Below, one piece after another: positions 19,560 through 29,144 of a stretch of DNA of 64,000 bases (within the stretch, counting starts at the first letter, position 1; each line of letters opens with the position of its first letter). A program made the translations under genes and the position numbers. Origin of the DNA: Mycobacterium sp. HUMS_12744610 (GTDB lineage: Bacteria; Actinomycetota; Actinomycetes; Mycobacteriales; Mycobacteriaceae); the NCBI RefSeq assembly GCF_041206865.1, contig NZ_JBGEDP010000001.1, forward strand, positions 3,038,001 through 3,102,000, given 5' to 3'. Under the pieces are notes generated by a model. That model did not search any database. It had not been told where the DNA came from and was given only the letters and a program-made list of their open reading frames with translations.

Positions 19560-19901
19560 ATGAGAACTGCAGCAAGGAACGCGGTCGCGGTGTTCGGCGG
19601 CGCGGCCATGCTCGTGGTGGCGGTCGGTTGCGGGGGCGGCGGGCACAAGGGGCCGAGCAGCAGCACCACGCCCTCGACGACCGCCCCCTCGTCGAGCGTG
19701 GCGCCCGCGCCGTCCCCGGCGCCGGGCGGCCCGAATGGGGGCGGTGGCCCCAACGGCGGCGGCGGCAGTGTTCCCGGCGGCCCCACCGGCGGGGGCGGCC
19801 CGGCCGGCGGCGGGGGCAGCATCCCCGGTGTCGGCGGCGGTGGCGGCGGCCCCGGCGGCGGGGGCGGTTGCGTCGGCAACATCTGCGGCGGCTACCCGTG
19901 A
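19560..19901 (+). CDS. Small Gly/Pro-rich lipoprotein
   Basis: The 113-residue precursor starts MRTAARNAVAVFGGAAMLVV and has a lipobox ending VVAVGC, so it should be acylated and anchored outside. The mature part is a Ser/Thr/Pro tract (SSSTTPSTTAPSSSVAPAPS) followed by GGGGPNGGGG-type repeats, ending CVGNICGGYP with two cysteines. There is no catalytic domain. It looks like a cell-wall spacer or surface protein. The start has GGAAAG upstream. Function unknown. Confidence 0.65.
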   Translation: MRTAARNAVAVFGGAAMLVVAVGCGGGGHKGPSSSTTPSTTAPSSSVAPAPSPAPGGPNGGGGPNGGGGSVPGGPTGGGGPAGGGGSIPGVGGGGGGPGGGGGCVGNICGGYP

Positions 19902-20080
19902 TCGCACGGGCGTCCTGAACCCGCACGGCTCTTCGAAGCCGAACAAAGTCTTGCTCCCTAGCCGATGGGGCCACGCTTGCGAGCTGGCCCCATCGGCTGA
20001 GCAATTCCGAAATCGGATCCTAGGGTGGGGCACCGTTTTCGAGTTATGGTTCTGCGCAACTCGACCGCAAGAGGAGCCCG

Positions 20081-21244
20081 ATGGCCAAGCTCAGGTTCGG
20101 ATACTTCATCGCCCCCTTCCACCGCGCGGGAACCAATCCGACGCTTGCCCTGCAGCGCGACCTGGAGTTCATCCGGCATCTCGACGCCCTCGGCTTCGAC
20201 GAGGTCTGGCTGGGTGAGCACCACTCGGCGGGCAGCGAGATCATCAGCTCGCCGGAGATCTTCATCGCCGCCGCCGCCGAACGCGCCAAGCGGATCCGCT
20301 TCGGCACCGGGGTGATCTCGCTCGCCTACCACAACCCGCTCTGGGTCGCCGACCGGCTTATGCTGCTCGATCACCTCACCCACGGCCGCGTGATCGGCGG
20401 GGTCGGCCCCGGTTCCCTGCCCACTGACTCGGCGATGATCGGCCTCACCCCCACGGACACGCGCGAGCTGCTCGAGACCAATCTCGACATCCTCGTGCGC
20501 CTGCTGGCGGGCGAGACTGTGTCGGCGAAGACCGCCACGCACCAACTGTTCGACGCGCGGCTGCAGCTCGCCCCGTACTCCGACGGCGGGATTCCGCTCT
20601 CGGTCGCGGCGGTCGCCTCGCCGACGGGTGCGCGGCTGGCCGGCAAGCACGGCATCGGCCTGCTGTCGATCGGGGCGACGCTGATCGTCGAGGGCTTCGA
20701 CGCGCTCGCCTACCACTGGGGCATCGTCGAAGAGCGCGCGGCCGCCTTCGGCACGCAGGTGGACCGCAAGAACTGGAGCCTGGTCGGGCTGTTCCATCTC
20801 GCCGAGACGGACAAGCAGGCGCGCGAAGAGGTTAAGTTCGGCATCGAGCCGTGGTTCCGCTACTTCCAGAAGGTGGCCGCCTTCCCGCAGATGACCATGC
20901 CGGGGGAGCAGCTCGACGAGATGATCGACGTCATCAACGACAACGGGGCGGGTGTGATCGGCACCCCGGAGCGGGCGCGGGTCCAGGTGCAGCGGCTCTG
21001 GGATCAGTCCGGCGGGTTCGGCTGCATGCTGCAGATGGGCCACGAGTGGGCCAACCCGGCGGCGACCAAGCGGTCCGCCGAGCTGTTCGCCGCCGAGGTG
21101 ATGCCGCACTTCCAGGGGCAATCGCAACCGACCCTGGATGCCGCCGCACGCGCCGGTCAGGTGCGCGACGACCTCGCGCAGACCCAGCTGCAGGCCGTCG
21201 AGCACATGACGAAGAAGTATCAGGACGAGATCACGTCGTCGTAG
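20081..21244 (+). CDS. LLM-class flavin-dependent monooxygenase
   Basis: The 387-residue protein is a luciferase-like monooxygenase of the limonene monooxygenase type. It starts MAKLRFGYFIAPFHRAGTNP and has LGFDEVWLGEHHSAGSEIIS, IRFGTGVISLAYHNPLWVAD and HGRVIGGVGPGSLPTDSAMI. Such enzymes use reduced FMN or F420 and oxygen to oxidise small organic substrates. The start follows an AAGAGGAG site. Its 3' end overlaps the convergent monooxygenase gene by 14 bp. Confidence 0.88.
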   Translation: MAKLRFGYFIAPFHRAGTNPTLALQRDLEFIRHLDALGFDEVWLGEHHSAGSEIISSPEIFIAAAAERAKRIRFGTGVISLAYHNPLWVADRLMLLDHLTHGRVIGGVGPGSLPTDSAMIGLTPTDTRELLETNLDILVRLLAGETVSAKTATHQLFDARLQLAPYSDGGIPLSVAAVASPTGARLAGKHGIGLLSIGATLIVEGFDALAYHWGIVEERAAAFGTQVDRKNWSLVGLFHLAETDKQAREEVKFGIEPWFRYFQKVAAFPQMTMPGEQLDEMIDVINDNGAGVIGTPERARVQVQRLWDQSGGFGCMLQMGHEWANPAATKRSAELFAAEVMPHFQGQSQPTLDAAARAGQVRDDLAQTQLQAVEHMTKKYQDEITSS

Positions 21245-22820
21245 CGGCGCGGATGCCGAACCAGGTGTCCAGCGTGGCGCGCAGCTCGCGCAGTTCGTCG
21301 CCGCCGGGCGCAGCGGCCGAGGACGCCCACGCCACGTAACCGTCGGGGCGCACCAGCACGGCCGTCGCGGCGACGTCGCCCACCGGCCGGCCGGCGGCGA
21401 CGGTGAGCTGACCCGCGCCGTCAATCGTGGCGTCTGCCACCACCGCGCCCGCGGTCAGATCGATCAGCAACGGCCGTCCGTCGCGGGCCAGCTCGGCCAC
21501 GCGGCGGATCCCTCCGGCACCCGCGACGGCGAAGTCGGGCACCCAGCGCCCCACCAGCGGATGCGCCTCGGGGCCTGCGGCGTAACGGTTTTCGGCTCCC
21601 GACACCAGCTCGCCGAGCCGACGGACGACCGCGGGGTCGGTGAGGAGTTCGGAGAAGAGCCGCCGCAGGGCGGTGACCTCGGGTCCCGGACGCACCAGCG
21701 TCAGCTGCGCGCGACTGTGCATGATGACCCGTTCGGCGGCCGGCCGGCGCTCCGCCTCGTAGCTGGCGAGCACCGTGGGCGCGACGCGCCGGTGCAACAC
21801 GCCCGCCAGCTTCCAGCCCAGGTTCACCGCGTCCTGCAAACCCAGGTTGAGTCCGGGCCCGCCCATGGGGGAGTGCACGTGAGCGGCATCGCCCACCAGG
21901 ATCACCCGGCCCCGCTGGTAGTGCGAGGCGATCCGCGAGTTGATGCCGGAAAAGCGGCGCAGGTCCAGCGGCTCGTCGGACGAAGGCGACACCGGCCGCA
22001 ACGGAAGGTCGGCGCCGATGACGCGCTTGGCCGCGGCTTCCAGTTCGGCCAGGCTCATCGCCGGGCCGTCGTCGCCGCTGTCGTCGTGGGGATCCTCGCG
22101 GGCCGAGCCGTCCAGCTCGAACACGATCACCGCCGCCCGGCCCCCGAGCGCGCCGAAGGCGAACACGCCGCGCTCGACCCGGTGGAACTGCAGCGGCGGG
22201 ACGCGCCCGAACCCGGGGATGTCGAGCACACCGGTGACCGGGTCGACCCACTCCTCGGGCGGCAGCACGTCGAAGCCCATCCGGACGGTGACGTCGTAGG
22301 CCGACATGCCGGGAAAGTCGATGCCGGCCAGCCTGCGGGTGGGGCTGGTGCCGCCGTCGGCGCCGACAAGGTATCCGGCCCGCAGCTCGTAGGCGCCCTC
22401 GGGGCCGTCGACGTGCACCGTGACGCCGTCGCCGTCGTGGTCGAAGCCAGCCAGCGCGTGACCCCAGCGGATGTCGACGCCATGTCCGCGGGCCCGCTCG
22501 GCAAGCACCTGCACGAGCCTGGGCTGCTGCACGGGGAGCAGGAAGACCTGCGAATCCGGCACCTGCGTCAGATCCAGCGGGAAGGCGGCGAACATCGGGC
22601 GGGGGTTGCGCCGGAGTGGTTCGTCGGTACCGGCGAGGGCGCCGTAGAGACCACGGTGGTCGAGGATCCGAACCCCTTGGCCGAAAATGCCGTTGGCTCG
22701 TCGCTGCGGGTTGGGCCCCGGCATCGGGTCCAGCACGACGGGACGGATCCCGGCCAACCCGAGTTCGCCGGCCAGCATCAGCCCGTTGGGGCCGGCACCC
22801 GCGATGACGACACCAATCAC
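21231..22820 (-). CDS. FAD-dependent aromatic monooxygenase (PheA/TfdB/Rox family)
   Basis: The 529-residue protein has all three motifs of class A flavoprotein hydroxylases: GAGPNG near residue 8, GADGGTSPTRRLAGI near residue 155, and VILVGDAAHVHSPMGGPGLN near residue 290. A thioredoxin-like C-terminal domain of about 150 residues follows, as in phenol hydroxylases and rifampicin monooxygenases. It should use NAD(P)H and oxygen to hydroxylate an aromatic substrate. Its 3' end converges on the luciferase-like gene. The substrate, including any role in rifamycin inactivation, cannot be told from sequence. Confidence 0.87.
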   Translation of the reverse strand: MIGVVIAGAGPNGLMLAGELGLAGIRPVVLDPMPGPNPQRRANGIFGQGVRILDHRGLYGALAGTDEPLRRNPRPMFAAFPLDLTQVPDSQVFLLPVQQPRLVQVLAERARGHGVDIRWGHALAGFDHDGDGVTVHVDGPEGAYELRAGYLVGADGGTSPTRRLAGIDFPGMSAYDVTVRMGFDVLPPEEWVDPVTGVLDIPGFGRVPPLQFHRVERGVFAFGALGGRAAVIVFELDGSAREDPHDDSGDDGPAMSLAELEAAAKRVIGADLPLRPVSPSSDEPLDLRRFSGINSRIASHYQRGRVILVGDAAHVHSPMGGPGLNLGLQDAVNLGWKLAGVLHRRVAPTVLASYEAERRPAAERVIMHSRAQLTLVRPGPEVTALRRLFSELLTDPAVVRRLGELVSGAENRYAAGPEAHPLVGRWVPDFAVAGAGGIRRVAELARDGRPLLIDLTAGAVVADATIDGAGQLTVAAGRPVGDVAATAVLVRPDGYVAWASSAAAPGGDELRELRATLDTWFGIRAATTT

Positions 22821-22906
22821 TTAGCCCAGCTTAGTGATCTCCGTGGCGACCCGCTACATCGCCGCTTACTGCCCGCGAAAGCGCTTGTGCGACAGAGGGA
22901 TAACGG

Positions 22907-23362
22907 TCAGCCCTGCCGTTCGGCCGCCTTGACCAGCCGATCGGCGAAAAACCGCACCGCGCCCCCCAGCGCCGCCCGCATCAGCGGTCCCGTGCCGCGG
23001 ATACCCTCGACGAACGAGCCGGTCCAGCGGATGTCGGCGCCGCCGGCGGGGTTCGGGGTGAGGGTCACCTCGCCGCGGTAGTCCTTGACCGGGCTCGCGG
23101 GCCCGACCAGCTTGTAGACGTGGCGGTGATCCGGTTCGTACTCGACGGTTTCCTCCTGCACGAACACCGGCCACATCCCGACCTTGCGAATGGCGCCAAC
23201 GCCACCAGGTGCCGGGTCACCCTGCCGCGCCCAACTCGACTGAAACACTATTGGCTTGGCCCATTTCGACCAGTTCGCGCCGTCGGTCACCAGCCCGAAC
23301 AGCGTCGCGGCCGGCGCGCTGCTGGTCCGGTTGATCTCGAAGGTGAACCTACGACCCGACAT
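22907..23362 (-). CDS. SRPBCC family protein, Rv1919c-like
   Basis: The 151-residue START-like protein starts MSGRRFTFEINRTSSAPAAT with an AGGAG site upstream. It has ATLFGLVTDGANWSKWAKPI and a C-terminal helix (LGGAVRFFADRLVKAAER). The fold binds hydrophobic ligands or catalyses cyclisation. Its location upstream of, and divergent from, fadD31 suggests a role linked to lipids; this is inference. Confidence 0.83.
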   Translation of the reverse strand: MSGRRFTFEINRTSSAPAATLFGLVTDGANWSKWAKPIVFQSSWARQGDPAPGGVGAIRKVGMWPVFVQEETVEYEPDHRHVYKLVGPASPVKDYRGEVTLTPNPAGGADIRWTGSFVEGIRGTGPLMRAALGGAVRFFADRLVKAAERQG

Positions 23363-23502
23363 ACGTTCCTCCCTGGCTCTGCCCGGCAAACGCGAGCGAC
23401 CTCGAACGGCGTTGCTGGTACCGTACCGCGCACCGAGTCGGCCTCCGGCGATCACGCCGCGGAGCCGGCCGGCGCGGGGTCGCCGTTGCCTACACTGCGC
23501 TT

Positions 23503-25344
23503 ATGAATTCCGGTTCCCCGCAGAGCGACAGGAGTGTCCCCGGGCTCCTCGACATCGAGGACTGCCTGGACGCCAACGGCGAGATCGTGCTGCCCCCGGA
23601 CGTCACGCTGATCTCCCTGATCGAGCGCAACGTCGCGAACGTCGGCGACACCGTGGCCTACCGCTACCTGGACTACAACCACGGTGCCGACGGCCGCGCC
23701 GAAGGGGTGACCTGGACACAGTTCGGCGCCCGGCTCCAGGCCATCGGCGCCCGGGTGCAGCGCGCCGCGAGCCGCGGCGAGCGGGTCGCGGTCCTCGCAC
23801 CGCAGGGCATCGACTACGTCGCCGGGTTCTACGCGGCGATCAAGGCCGGCGCCATCGCCGTGCCGCTGTTCGCGCCCGAACTGCCGGGCCACGCCGAACG
23901 CCTCGACACGGCGCTGCGCGACTCGCAGCCGTCGGTGATCCTCACCACGACGGAGGCCGCGGGCGCCGTCGAGGACTTCCTGACCAACCTGCCGCGCCCG
24001 CAACGTCCGCAGGTCTTGCTCATCGATCAGATCCCCGACTCGGAGGGGGAGTCGTTCGCCCCCACCGAGCTCGGCATGGACGACGTCTCGCACTTGCAGT
24101 ACACCTCCGGCGCGACGCGCCCCCCGGTCGGCGTGGAGATCACCCACCGGGCGGTCGGCACCAACCTGACCCAGATGATCCTGTCCATCGACCTGCTGGA
24201 CCGAAACACCCACGGCGTCAGCTGGTTACCGCTCTACCACGACATGGGCCTGTCGATGATCGGCTTCCCCGCGGTGTACGGCGGACACTCCACGCTGATG
24301 TCGCCGACCGCGTTCGTCCGCCGGCCGCAGCGCTGGATCCAGGCCCTGTCCGCCGGGTCACGCGAGGGCCGCGTGGTCACCGCCGCGCCCAACTTCGCCT
24401 ACGAGTGGACCGCGCAGCGCGGCCTGCCCGCGCCGGGCGACGACATCGACCTTTCCAACGTGGTAATGATCATCGGTTCCGAACCGGTCAGCATCGACGC
24501 GATCCGCACCTTCAACAAGGCGTTCGCGCCCTACGGTCTGCCGCGGACGGCGTTCAAACCCTCGTACGGGATCGCCGAGGCGACCCTGATGATCGCGACC
24601 ATCGCGCCCAGCGCCGAGCCCACGGCGGTGTACCTCGACCGCGAACAGTTGGGCGCCGGGCACGCGGTACGGGTCGCGCCGGACGCCCCCGACGCGGTGG
24701 TCCAGGTGTCCTGCGGTCAGGTGGCCCGCAGCCTGTGGGCGGTGATCGTCGACCCCGACACCGGAAACGAGCTGCCCGACGGCGAGGTCGGCGAGATCTG
24801 GTTGCAGGGCAACAACGTCGGCCGCGGCTACTGGGAACGCCCCGAGGACACCCGGCGCGCGTTCGGCGCGCGGCTGCGCGCGCGGCTGCCCGACCACAGT
24901 CACGCCGAGCACTCCGACACCGACCGCACCTGGCTGCGCACCGGCGACCTCGGGGTGTACCTCGACGGCGAGCTCTATGTCACCGGCCGGATCGCGGACC
25001 TGGTGACCGTCGACGGGCGCAACCACTATCCACACGACATCGAGGCCACCGTCGCCGACGCCTCGCCGATGGTGCGTCGCGGCTATGTCGCGGCGTTCGC
25101 CGTACCTGCCGACGAGGGGGGCCAACGGCTGGTGATCGTCGCCGAGCGCGCGGCGGGCACCAGCCGCGCCGACCCGCAGCCGGCGATCGAGGCGATCCGG
25201 GCCGCGGTGTCGCACCGCCACCGGGTTGCGGCCGCCGACGTGCAGTTCCTGCCGGCCGGCGCCATCCCGCGGACCACCAGCGGCAAACTCGCCCGCCGGG
25301 CCTGCCGCGCGCAATACCTGGGCGGCGCGCTGCGCAGCCACTGA
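23503..25344 (+). CDS. fadD31: Fatty-acyl-AMP ligase FadD31
   Basis: This 613-residue enzyme activates fatty acids as acyl-adenylates, usually for transfer to polyketide synthases in complex-lipid synthesis. Motifs are the P-loop HLQYTSGATRPPVGVEITHR, SWLPLYHDMGLSM, FKPSYGIAEATLMIATI, WLRTGDLGVYLDGELYVTGR and the catalytic Lys near the end (PRTTSGKLARRACR). The Ala in SGA replaces the common SGS. Location fits Rv1925 in M. tuberculosis. The adjacent gene downstream is a convergent mmpL, a plausible lipid exporter. Confidence 0.93.
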   Translation: MNSGSPQSDRSVPGLLDIEDCLDANGEIVLPPDVTLISLIERNVANVGDTVAYRYLDYNHGADGRAEGVTWTQFGARLQAIGARVQRAASRGERVAVLAPQGIDYVAGFYAAIKAGAIAVPLFAPELPGHAERLDTALRDSQPSVILTTTEAAGAVEDFLTNLPRPQRPQVLLIDQIPDSEGESFAPTELGMDDVSHLQYTSGATRPPVGVEITHRAVGTNLTQMILSIDLLDRNTHGVSWLPLYHDMGLSMIGFPAVYGGHSTLMSPTAFVRRPQRWIQALSAGSREGRVVTAAPNFAYEWTAQRGLPAPGDDIDLSNVVMIIGSEPVSIDAIRTFNKAFAPYGLPRTAFKPSYGIAEATLMIATIAPSAEPTAVYLDREQLGAGHAVRVAPDAPDAVVQVSCGQVARSLWAVIVDPDTGNELPDGEVGEIWLQGNNVGRGYWERPEDTRRAFGARLRARLPDHSHAEHSDTDRTWLRTGDLGVYLDGELYVTGRIADLVTVDGRNHYPHDIEATVADASPMVRRGYVAAFAVPADEGGQRLVIVAERAAGTSRADPQPAIEAIRAAVSHRHRVAAADVQFLPAGAIPRTTSGKLARRACRAQYLGGALRSH

Positions 25345-25472
25345 CGGGTGTCGGCGGATCTGATCGGTGGCGAGAGGGAGGCCGGCCACGGCAAGGTCGC
25401 CGACCGGAGGGGCGCTCGCGGGGACAGCACCGGTTGGGACAGTGGGACAACACGTGGTGCGAGCTCGGTCAA

Positions 25473-28337
25473 CTATCCCCTCAGGAGAAGGGCGCGAACC
25501 AGCGGACGGGGTCCGATCGATCGGAGCAGTTCACTGGCTGGACGCGGGCGCACCCGCAACGGCCACCAGAACCAGCGCCCCAGCAGGGTGGCGATTGACG
25601 GGATCATCAGCGAGCGCACGATCAGCGTGTCGACGAGCAGGCCCAGTCCGATGGTGGTGCCGCCCTGTTTGAGCGTGTACAACTCGTTGACGACCAAAGA
25701 GCCCATGGTGAAGGCGAACACCAGGCCGGCGGCGGTCACAACTCCGCCGGTGCCGCCCACGGAACGGATGATGCCCGTCTTCACGCCTGCGCCGATTTCT
25801 TCCTTGAACCGCGAGACCAGCAACAAGTTGTAGTCGGATCCCACGGCCAGCAGGATGGTGACGGAGAACGGCAGCACAATCCAATGCAATTCCAAGCCGA
25901 CGAGATGCTGCCAGATCAGTACGGAAAGCCCGAAGCCCGTCGCCAGCGACAGCACCACCGTACCGACGATCACCATTGAAGCGACCAGCGCGCGTGTGAT
26001 GACCAGCATGACGATGAATATCAGGATCAGCGCGGCCATGGCCTCGGTCAGAACGTCGTATTTAGTGGACTCCTGAATATCTTTGTAGGCCGCGGCTGTG
26101 CCGCCAAGGTACAATTTCGCGCTAGCCAACGGCGTTTCTTTCACCGCCTCGCGCGCAGCTTTGAGTTCTGCGTCGACATGCGAAATTGCCTCGGGGCTCG
26201 CGGGGTCGATGTCATGCGTGATGATCATCCGGGTGGACTTGCCGTCGGGAGAGACCAGTAACCTTAGGCCTGTCTTGAAATCTGGACTGTCGAATACCTC
26301 GGGTGGGATATAGAAAAAGCCGTCGATTTTAGCCTGGTCGAAAAATTTGCCCATGAGTGTGCTGGTGTCGGTCATGCGATCCATCTGGGTGACCAGGCCC
26401 GAGAAGCTACTGTAAAGCGTTAGGAACGTTGTCTGCATCGACTTCGCGACGGCGATCAGCGGGGGGATCAACGCGACCAGTTTTTGGGACGCATCAGCGC
26501 TGTTCTGGAGATCTTTGGCAAGAGAATGGAAGTTCTCGGCGAGTTTGTCGAAGCCGTCCAAAGCGTCGAAGATGGAGCGTAACGACCAACACATGGGGAT
26601 GTCGAAGCAATGTTTTTCCCAGTAGAAATAGCTGCGGATCGGCCGCCAGAAATCGTCAAAATCTGCCACGTGGTCGCGTATTTTGTCCGTAATAGCGGCA
26701 GTATCGGCTGTGACCCGGGCACTGTCGCTTATCGAATTCGTCAGATCTTGTTGCACCGTGTACATGTGCTCCAGAGTCGCGATCTGGGTGCCGAGGTCGT
26801 CGCGGCTCAGTTTGAGAATATCGTCGAGGCGGTCTTTCAAATATCGCAGGTTTTCTCTGATGGGAACCGGCTCCATGCCAATCGCGAACGGTATGGTGCC
26901 GTGCTCGATGTTGTATCCCAGCGGCCTGGTGATGCTTTGCACCCGCGCGATGCCCGGCACCCGGAAGATATGTTGGGCGATCCTGTCCAGGTCGAGCATG
27001 TCCGCGGGATTGCGCAGGTCGTGGTCGGCTTCGACCAGCAATAGGTCGGGATTCAGCCTGGCGTGCGTGAAATGCTGAGTGGCAGCGCGGTCGCCGACAT
27101 TGGACACCAAGCCCGCCGGCACGTAGTAGCGGTCGTCATAGTTGGTGCGGTACCCCGGCAGCGTCAAGCCCCCCACAATCGAGACGACCACAGCGCTGGC
27201 CAGGATCGGTGCAGGCCAGCGGACGGTGGCCGTCGCCAGGCGCCGCCAGCCGTGGACATTCATTTTTCGCTTGGCTTCGAGCAGACCGAAACGGCCGCCG
27301 ATGACGATGAGAGCGGGAACCAACGTCAACGAGGCCGCAATCACGACGACCAACGCCACCGCGCACGGAATTGCCAAGGTGTTGAGATAGGGCAGCCGCA
27401 CCAACCGCAGACAGAGCATCGCGCCGGCAATGGTCAGCCCCGAACCCAAAACGACGTGGACCACCCCACGATATGTCGTATAAAAGGCCGTCTCGCGGTC
27501 CTCGCCGCTCTGGCGGGCCTCGTGATAGCGGCCGAGAAAAAAGATCGCGTAATCCGTGCCCGCGGCGATTGCCAGCGACATGAGCAGGCTGACCGCGAAG
27601 GTGGTGAAGCCGATCAGGTGAAAGCTGCCGATGTATGCCACGACTCCGCGCGCCGCGGCCAATTCGATGAAGATCACGGCCAACACGATCAGCACGGTGA
27701 CAATCGAGCGATAAACAATGAGCAACATGATGGCGGCCACCGCGATCGTTATCGCCGTCCGCTTCGCCAGACCCCTGTCGCCGGCTTCCGTGGTGTCGGT
27801 GGTCAACGGCGCCTGACCGGTGACGTACGCCTTGACTCCCGCCGGCGGATGTGAGCGCGCCACGATGTCCTCCACCGAGTGCACCGACTCGTCCGCCCTC
27901 GTCGAGCCCTGGTCGCCGGCGAGGTTGACCTGCACGTACGCGGCCTTGCTGTCGGCGCTCTGTTCGCCCCCTGCCGTGACCAGTTCGCCCCAGTAGTTCT
28001 GCACTTTCTCGACGTGCGTGGTGTCGCGCTCGAGCCGGCGCACCAGATCGTCGTAGAAGCGGCGTGCGGCATCGCCTAACGGCTTGTCACCCACCAGCAC
28101 CACCATCGCGACGCTGTCCGAGTCGAATTCGTGGAACACCTTGCCCATTTGCTTCATCGCGATCAGCGAAGGAGCATCCCGGGGCAGCAGGCCGACCGAG
28201 TTTTCCCGCTCAACCGCATCGAGTCGAGGCACGAAGACGGTGACGACGATCGTCAAAACCAGCCAGCCCAAGACAATCGGCACCGCCAGCCGCCGCAATG
28301 CCTGCGCGAAAACCGGCCGTTCGGCACTGCCGTTCAT
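25473..28337 (-). CDS. mmpL: MmpL family RND lipid transporter
   Basis: The 954-residue membrane protein starts MNGSAERPVFAQALRRLAVP. It has the MmpL layout of about 12 membrane segments and two large periplasmic loops. One transmembrane block has VSLLMSLAIAAGTDYAIFFL and another VTILLAVGSDYNLLLVSRFK; the paired GTDYA and GSDYN motifs carry the proton-relay Asp-Tyr pairs. MmpL proteins export lipids or siderophores across the inner membrane with MmpS partners. The start overlaps the mmpS stop by 4 bp (ATGA), so they are coupled. Codon use is less GC-rich than in flanking genes, which may indicate horizontal origin. Confidence 0.93.
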   Translation of the reverse strand: MNGSAERPVFAQALRRLAVPIVLGWLVLTIVVTVFVPRLDAVERENSVGLLPRDAPSLIAMKQMGKVFHEFDSDSVAMVVLVGDKPLGDAARRFYDDLVRRLERDTTHVEKVQNYWGELVTAGGEQSADSKAAYVQVNLAGDQGSTRADESVHSVEDIVARSHPPAGVKAYVTGQAPLTTDTTEAGDRGLAKRTAITIAVAAIMLLIVYRSIVTVLIVLAVIFIELAAARGVVAYIGSFHLIGFTTFAVSLLMSLAIAAGTDYAIFFLGRYHEARQSGEDRETAFYTTYRGVVHVVLGSGLTIAGAMLCLRLVRLPYLNTLAIPCAVALVVVIAASLTLVPALIVIGGRFGLLEAKRKMNVHGWRRLATATVRWPAPILASAVVVSIVGGLTLPGYRTNYDDRYYVPAGLVSNVGDRAATQHFTHARLNPDLLLVEADHDLRNPADMLDLDRIAQHIFRVPGIARVQSITRPLGYNIEHGTIPFAIGMEPVPIRENLRYLKDRLDDILKLSRDDLGTQIATLEHMYTVQQDLTNSISDSARVTADTAAITDKIRDHVADFDDFWRPIRSYFYWEKHCFDIPMCWSLRSIFDALDGFDKLAENFHSLAKDLQNSADASQKLVALIPPLIAVAKSMQTTFLTLYSSFSGLVTQMDRMTDTSTLMGKFFDQAKIDGFFYIPPEVFDSPDFKTGLRLLVSPDGKSTRMIITHDIDPASPEAISHVDAELKAAREAVKETPLASAKLYLGGTAAAYKDIQESTKYDVLTEAMAALILIFIVMLVITRALVASMVIVGTVVLSLATGFGLSVLIWQHLVGLELHWIVLPFSVTILLAVGSDYNLLLVSRFKEEIGAGVKTGIIRSVGGTGGVVTAAGLVFAFTMGSLVVNELYTLKQGGTTIGLGLLVDTLIVRSLMIPSIATLLGRWFWWPLRVRPRPASELLRSIGPRPLVRALLLRG

Positions 28338-28759
28338 GCGGCCTTGTCCAGGCAGAAGACCTGCGCGTTGAGGCCGGTCGCGGACTGTTGGTCTCGAACG
28401 ATGCCGTTCACGACGATCCGGCATCCGATTGTGTTGCTGTCACCCTGGGCCACCACGTTGGTGAACACGCCGGGCAGGGTTGTGGTCACCGTGTACGACC
28501 ACGGCAGCGTGGTGAAATTCGCCTGTTGAGGTTGTGCATCCGCGTCCAGATAATTGACAACTCCGGCAGTGCCCGGGGGGCCGGTGACCTCATAGGTAAC
28601 GTTCTTGACATTGATCGGCACGATCTGTTCGACTGGGCCGGCTTCCGACACGCGGTTCGAGCCGAAGATCCCTTGTAGCCGGTAGGCCACAAATCCCCCG
28701 ATGGCCACGACCACGACGATCAACAGCGGAATCCATGTGCGCTTGAAGATGCCCAACAA
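28334..28759 (-). CDS. mmpS: MmpS family membrane protein
   Basis: The 141-residue protein has one N-terminal membrane segment (WIPLLIVVVVAIGGFVAYRL) and an exported domain. The domain has the MmpS pattern KNVTYEVTGPPGTAGVVNYL, then LPWSYTVTTTLPGVFTNVVA and GCRIVVNGIVRDQQSA. It should be the accessory partner of the following MmpL. The start appears to be TTG at 28759 (MLGIFKRTW), behind GAAAGGG, because no ATG or GTG gives the family N-terminus. The overlap with mmpL supports cotranscription. Confidence 0.9.
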   Translation of the reverse strand: MLGIFKRTWIPLLIVVVVAIGGFVAYRLQGIFGSNRVSEAGPVEQIVPINVKNVTYEVTGPPGTAGVVNYLDADAQPQQANFTTLPWSYTVTTTLPGVFTNVVAQGDSNTIGCRIVVNGIVRDQQSATGLNAQVFCLDKAA

Positions 28760-28814
28760 CGTCGCACCGCCCTTTCATTCGCGTTCCGTCCACTCAGATC
28801 AGCATGCGGCCATA

Positions 28815-29048
28815 TCACCGCATGGCCGGAACCAGGCAGATCTCTGCTGGAAAACGCGGCCGATCCTCAGGCGTGTCCCTGTCAGCAAGCAATACGAATT
28901 CCAGCTCACGAGGCAACGCAATCGGCATGCCGGCCGATTCCTTGGACGAAAGTTCCACATAGTGGAGGGAACGCAGATCGACTGTCGAAATCCCAACTGC
29001 GCGTGGACGAAAACCCCGCAACGCGAGCGAACGGTCGCATGCTGCCAC
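28815..29048 (-). CDS. Hypothetical 77-residue protein upstream of mmpS
   Basis: A GTG at 29048 opens a frame with varied composition, including VDLRSLHYVELSSKESAGMP and LPRELEFVLLADRDTPEDRP. It lies in the 385-bp gap between mmpS and the divergent regulator and would be cotranscribed with mmpS. I do not recognise it. Its third codon positions are not strongly GC-rich, as in neighbouring mmpL. It may be real or chance. Confidence 0.3.
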   Translation of the reverse strand: MAACDRSLALRGFRPRAVGISTVDLRSLHYVELSSKESAGMPIALPRELEFVLLADRDTPEDRPRFPAEICLVPAMR

Positions 29049-29107
29049 GACTGCATATTGTGGCTGGGGACTGCGGGTCGCAGGCAGAGCGAAATTAACC
29101 TAGGAAT

Positions 29108-29138
29108 TTGACAACTAGGATAACGCGCTGGTTACCAT
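29108..29138 (+). promoter_or_regulatory. Promoter for the XRE regulator, probably leaderless
   Basis: TTGACA (29108-29113) is followed after 19 bp by TACCAT (29133-29138), a TANNNT-type -10. The GTG start at 29145 is 6 bp further, so the transcript should begin at or near the start codon. A CCTAGG palindrome (29099-29104) and a second CTAGG at 29115 flank the -35 and could be an autoregulatory site. Confidence 0.5.
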
Positions 29139-29144
29139 CGTCTC

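Noticed and set aside
23256..25598. 780-codon frame over fadD31
   Set aside because: It is a +1 shadow made of Arg/Pro/Gly-rich sequence; fadD31 in the other frame has all motifs.
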